From the NCBI RefSeq assembly GCF_028289705.1, contig NZ_JANQOI010000155.1, forward strand, positions 1-64,000: a DNA stretch of 64,000 nucleotides. Reading direction: 5' to 3'. The stretch comes from Pelagibius sp. Lineage in GTDB: Bacteria; Pseudomonadota; Alphaproteobacteria; Kiloniellales; Kiloniellaceae. Positions 61,380 through 64,000 of the stretch are shown one piece after another. The position numbers and the translations under genes are program-made. Below the pieces are notes generated by a model. It was not told the DNA's origin. It searched no databases and was given only the letters and a program-made list of their open reading frames with translations. The stretch's first letter is position 1; every line of letters starts with the position of its first letter.

Positions 61380-61859
61380 GTGCCCGCGATCTTGCGAAAA
61401 CTCAATGTCAGTCTTTTGTCCAGCAACGACGTGGATCAGGCCTATCCCCTCGTACAAGCCATGATGCCGGACGCGTCCATCGAGGCCTGGCGGCGCTTTG
61501 CTGAGGCGCGACTGGGCGATCCTGCACGCCATGGCAGCGGAATCCTGATCGTTCACAACGAACGGCAGTGCATTGTCGGGATCAGCGCCTTCACCCTCTC
61601 GCAGGACCTGATGCACGGACCCATCCTCTTCGCGGACCAGTTCTGTGCTCTGGACATCGTGGGCCAGCCCAGTGTCGCCAGAGCCCTGATGCGCGCCATC
61701 GAGCGGCTGGCCGAACAGCACGGCTGCTCGGCGATCCTCACCAACCTGCGGCAGGTCGAGGCCAAGGGGCGAAGCGGCTGGATTTCCGATGTTCTCTACG
61801 AGCGCGGCCACTGGATGGCCGGCCTGCAAATGTGCAAGCGGATCGCCGCTGCCGGTTGA
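61380..61859 (+). CDS. GNAT-like protein of unknown function
   Basis: 159 residues from GTG 61380; no ATG gives the full N-terminus. Layout resembles a GNAT acyltransferase: helical start (VDQAYPLVQAMMPDASIEAW), central strands (GSGILIVHNERQCIVGISAF), a LDIVGQPSVARALMRAIERL helix in the CoA region and a C-terminal strand pair. No clear acetyl-CoA R/Q-x-x-G-x-G/A motif is seen, so activity is doubtful. It is divergent from fnr and starts 54 bp after the FNR box, so it may belong to the FNR regulon. Confidence 0.7.
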   Translation: MPAILRKLNVSLLSSNDVDQAYPLVQAMMPDASIEAWRRFAEARLGDPARHGSGILIVHNERQCIVGISAFTLSQDLMHGPILFADQFCALDIVGQPSVARALMRAIERLAEQHGCSAILTNLRQVEAKGRSGWISDVLYERGHWMAGLQMCKRIAAAG

Positions 61860-61947
61860 CGCCACCGCGCACTGAGGCGGCCCCGGGACCATCGGCACCG
61901 GCTCATCCTACTGTTTGACTGGAAATGGCCGCGGGTCTGGCGGATGC

Positions 61948-62088
61948 TAGAGCGGATCATGTTTAGACGGAAACACCTTCGTGTTTGCGTCTAAACATGT
62001 GAATCCGCTCTACACTTGAGAATTAGAGCAGATTCACCAGGCTCGATGGATCGCTCCCGCGATTCCATCGATCCAGGATCTGCTCTAG
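61948..62088. repeat. 141-bp double-hairpin intergenic element, copy 2
   Basis: Same length and orientation as the copy at 48462-48602, with four differences in 141 bp (about 97% identity). Both hairpins are intact. It lies 50 bp before the ggt start, so any ggt promoter is in or next to it. Confidence 0.9.
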
Positions 62089-62137
62089 GATCTTTCCGCT
62101 CGCCCCATGCATCCCCGACGAAACGGAGGATCCCGCC

Positions 62138-63883
62138 ATGTCCGCAGCCCCGACCAAGCACCGCCCCTTCAAACCCACCGCGTTGCGCCGGGCCTCGGCC
62201 GGCTTGATGATGGTCGCTGCTGCCTTCGCCGCCGGCTGCACCACGCCGGGCGAAGAAACGGCGGCTGAGGCCGAGAAGCCCCAGCACATGGTGGCCGCCG
62301 CCAATCCCCTGGCGGCGGAAGCGGGCATGGCGATGCTGCGCGGGGGCGGCAGTGCGGTGGACGCCGCCATCGCCACCGCCATGGTGCTGAGCCTGGTGGA
62401 GCCGCAGTCCTCCGGCATCGGCGGCGGCGCCTTCCTGATGCACTACAACGGCACCGACCGCCGCGTCATGGCCTATGACGGGCGCGAGAACGCGCCGCAG
62501 GAGGCCGGGGAGGATCTGTTCCTCAAGCCCGACGGCGAGCCCATGGCCTTCTGGGACGCGGTGGTCGGCGGCCGTTCCGTCGGCACGCCGGGCCTGCTGC
62601 GCATGCTGGAGCTGGCCCATCAGGATCACGGCCGCCTGCCCTGGGCCGATCTCTTCGCCCCGGCCATCGACCTGGCCGAACGGGGCTTCGCCGTCTCCCC
62701 GCGGCTCCACGGCCTGGTCGCCAGGGACAAGTACCTCAAGCGCTATGAAGACACGGCGGCCTACTTCTACGATTCCGCCGGCGAGGCTCTCGCGGTGGGC
62801 ACCCTGCGCAAGAACCAAGCCTTCGCCGATACCCTGCGCGCGGTGGCCGAAGGCGGGGCCGATGCCTTCTACAGCGGCCCCATCGCCGTCGACATCGTCA
62901 AGCAGGTGCGCGCCGCCGCCGGCAATCCGGGCGTCCTGAGCTACAGCGACCTGGCCCGCTACGAGGCCAAGCGGCGCAAGCCGCTCTGCGCCCCCTACCG
63001 CCAGTGGCAGGTCTGCGGCATGCCGCCGCCGACCTCCGGCGGGGTGGCGGTGTTGCAGATGCTGAGCTTCCTGGCGCCCTTCGACCTCGCCGCCCTGGAG
63101 CCGGCCTCGCCGGAGGCGATCCATCTGGTCGCCGAGGCCGGGCGGCTGGCCTTCGCCGACCGCAACCGCTTCCTCGCCGACAACGACTTCGTCGAGGTGC
63201 CCCTGGAAGCCCTGCTGGACCCGCAGTACCTGAAGGAGCGCGCGGCGCTGATTTCGCCGGAGCGGAGCCTGGGCAAGGCCCAGCCGGGCCTGGCGAGCCA
63301 GCAGGCCCACAGTCCGGCGCAGCTCAACCCGCCCTCCACCTCCCACCTCTCGGTGGTGGATCAGGAGGGCAACGCCGTCTCTATGACCGCCTCCATCGAA
63401 AGCGCCTTCGGCTCGCGCCTCATGGCCCGGGGGTTCCTGCTGAACAACGAGCTCACGGACTTCTCCTTCCGCCCCGCGGTGGAGGGCCGGGCGGTCGCCA
63501 ACCGGGTGCAGGCGGGCAAGCGGCCGCGCAGTTCCATGTCCCCAACCCTGGTGCTGGACCGGCAGGGCCGCTTCGTCATGGCCATCGGCTCGCCCGGCGG
63601 CAGCCGCATCATCGGCTATACCGCCAAGGCCATCGTCGGCGCCCTGGACTGGAACCTCTCCATGCAGGAGGCAATCTCCCTGCCCAACTTCGTCAACCGC
63701 AATGGCGCCACCGACCTTGAGGAGGGGCAGGGGCTGGAGCCGGCGCAAGCGGCGCTGGAGGCCCTCGGCCACGAGGTGAAGATCCGCGGCCTGACCTCCG
63801 GCCTGCACGGCATCCGGCTGACGGAGCAGGGGTTGGAGGGCGGCGCCGACCCGCGGCGCGAAGGCGTGGTCCTCAGCGAGTAG
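62138..63883 (+). CDS. ggt: gamma-glutamyltransferase
   Basis: 581 residues. Ntn-hydrolase that cleaves gamma-glutamyl bonds (glutathione). Lipobox AAGC near residue 34 suggests a lipoprotein or exported form. Family markers: GGSAVDAAIATAMVLSLVEP, SSGIGGGAFLMHY, the autocleavage/nucleophile Thr in NPPSTSHLSVVD near residue 405, and SPGGSRIIGYTAKAIV. Cleavage should give large and small subunits. It starts 50 bp after the 141-bp repeat. Confidence 0.94.
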   Translation: MSAAPTKHRPFKPTALRRASAGLMMVAAAFAAGCTTPGEETAAEAEKPQHMVAAANPLAAEAGMAMLRGGGSAVDAAIATAMVLSLVEPQSSGIGGGAFLMHYNGTDRRVMAYDGRENAPQEAGEDLFLKPDGEPMAFWDAVVGGRSVGTPGLLRMLELAHQDHGRLPWADLFAPAIDLAERGFAVSPRLHGLVARDKYLKRYEDTAAYFYDSAGEALAVGTLRKNQAFADTLRAVAEGGADAFYSGPIAVDIVKQVRAAAGNPGVLSYSDLARYEAKRRKPLCAPYRQWQVCGMPPPTSGGVAVLQMLSFLAPFDLAALEPASPEAIHLVAEAGRLAFADRNRFLADNDFVEVPLEALLDPQYLKERAALISPERSLGKAQPGLASQQAHSPAQLNPPSTSHLSVVDQEGNAVSMTASIESAFGSRLMARGFLLNNELTDFSFRPAVEGRAVANRVQAGKRPRSSMSPTLVLDRQGRFVMAIGSPGGSRIIGYTAKAIVGALDWNLSMQEAISLPNFVNRNGATDLEEGQGLEPAQAALEALGHEVKIRGLTSGLHGIRLTEQGLEGGADPRREGVVLSE

Positions 63884-63904
63884 TCCCGTTAGAGTATTGA
63901 GAAC

Positions 63905-64000
63905 ATGAGCGACCCTGCCCCCGCGTCTTCGGACGCCCAGCCTGGTTCGGACGCCCCGCCTGGCGACCAGACGCCCACGGCTCCATCGGCGCCGGCCGTT
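63905..64000 (+). CDS. truncated gene at window end, Pro/Ala-rich N-terminus
   Basis: ATG 63905 opens a frame that continues past the window. The 32 visible residues (MSDPAPASSDAQPGSDAPPG, then DQTPTAPSAPAV) are a low-complexity, Pro/Ala/Asp-rich stretch, as before many cytoplasmic or membrane domains. Product cannot be told. Confidence 0.5.
   Translation, partial: MSDPAPASSDAQPGSDAPPGDQTPTAPSAPAV

Noticed and set aside
1..64000. CRISPR array, prophage or integrative element with its own recombinase
   Set aside because: No spaced direct repeats, no cas, phage structural, integrase or conjugation genes were seen; the repeats found are isolated palindromic elements.

Overview
The window is GC-rich, densely coded DNA from an alphaproteobacterial chromosome, most likely a Rhodospirillales/Kiloniellales-type lineage. 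Support comes from a class I lysyl-tRNA synthetase, a Usg-family protein, CtaA of the COX15 type, the argD-argF-hslO order, an FNR with C-x2-C-x7-C spacing, a DUF1289 protein and abundant palindromic intergenic repeats. The species cannot be named from the sequence. No phage, conjugation, rRNA or CRISPR genes are visible.

Layout. 1-4.4 kb: a TPR protein cut by the window edge, lysS, and an ECF sigma/anti-sigma/metal-sensor cluster split by a 272-bp MITE-like element. 4.4-11 kb: a DinG-type helicase, a PAS protein, and a GbsR-DUF4166-SDR unit with matching operators. 11-15.8 kb: AEC transporter, TerB-like protein, Usg, heme A synthase (ctaA) coupled to a CobW GTPase. 15.8-17.4 kb: a lower-GC insert carrying a DNase I-fold (EEP) protein, bounded by a 91-bp copy of the 3' end of pyruvate carboxylase. 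17.4-28 kb: pyc, a serine hydrolase, tRNA-Gly(CCC), an Ada/2OG-oxygenase fusion, and a YnjBCD-like ABC importer. 28-33 kb: OmpA lipoprotein, apaG, folE, trkH, argE. 33-34 kb: an AT-richer patch with a PEP-CTERM protein behind a sigma-54-type promoter. 34-39 kb: murI, a lipoprotein, hslO, argF, argD. 39-45 kb: an MttB-family methyltransferase, two LysR regulators, MFS, nhaA. 45-51 kb: four TraB/GumN-family paralogues in one orientation with two ABC-2 permeases that lack an ATPase. 51-60 kb: recX, a proline iminopeptidase, a secreted glutathione peroxidase, a membrane adenylate cyclase with an Fe-S domain, DUF1289, PilZ, tRNA-Arg(ACG), a lipoprotein, a DUF4864 protein, gpt. 60-64 kb: an O2-sensing FNR with an FNR box, an unknown gene, ggt, and a truncated last gene.

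Common themes are redox and oxygen sensing (FNR, CyaC-like cyclase, glutathione peroxidase, Hsp33, ctaA), arginine synthesis (argE, argF, argD) and envelope proteins (many lipoproteins and the TraB cluster). Several palindromic repeat families sit exactly at gene ends; one 141-bp element is present twice, 13 kb apart, at about 97% identity. The best candidates for something undescribed are the TraB/GumN paralogue cluster with the orphan ABC-2 permeases, the GbsR-DUF4166-membrane SDR unit, the EEP insert at pyc, and the Ada/2OG dioxygenase fusion.
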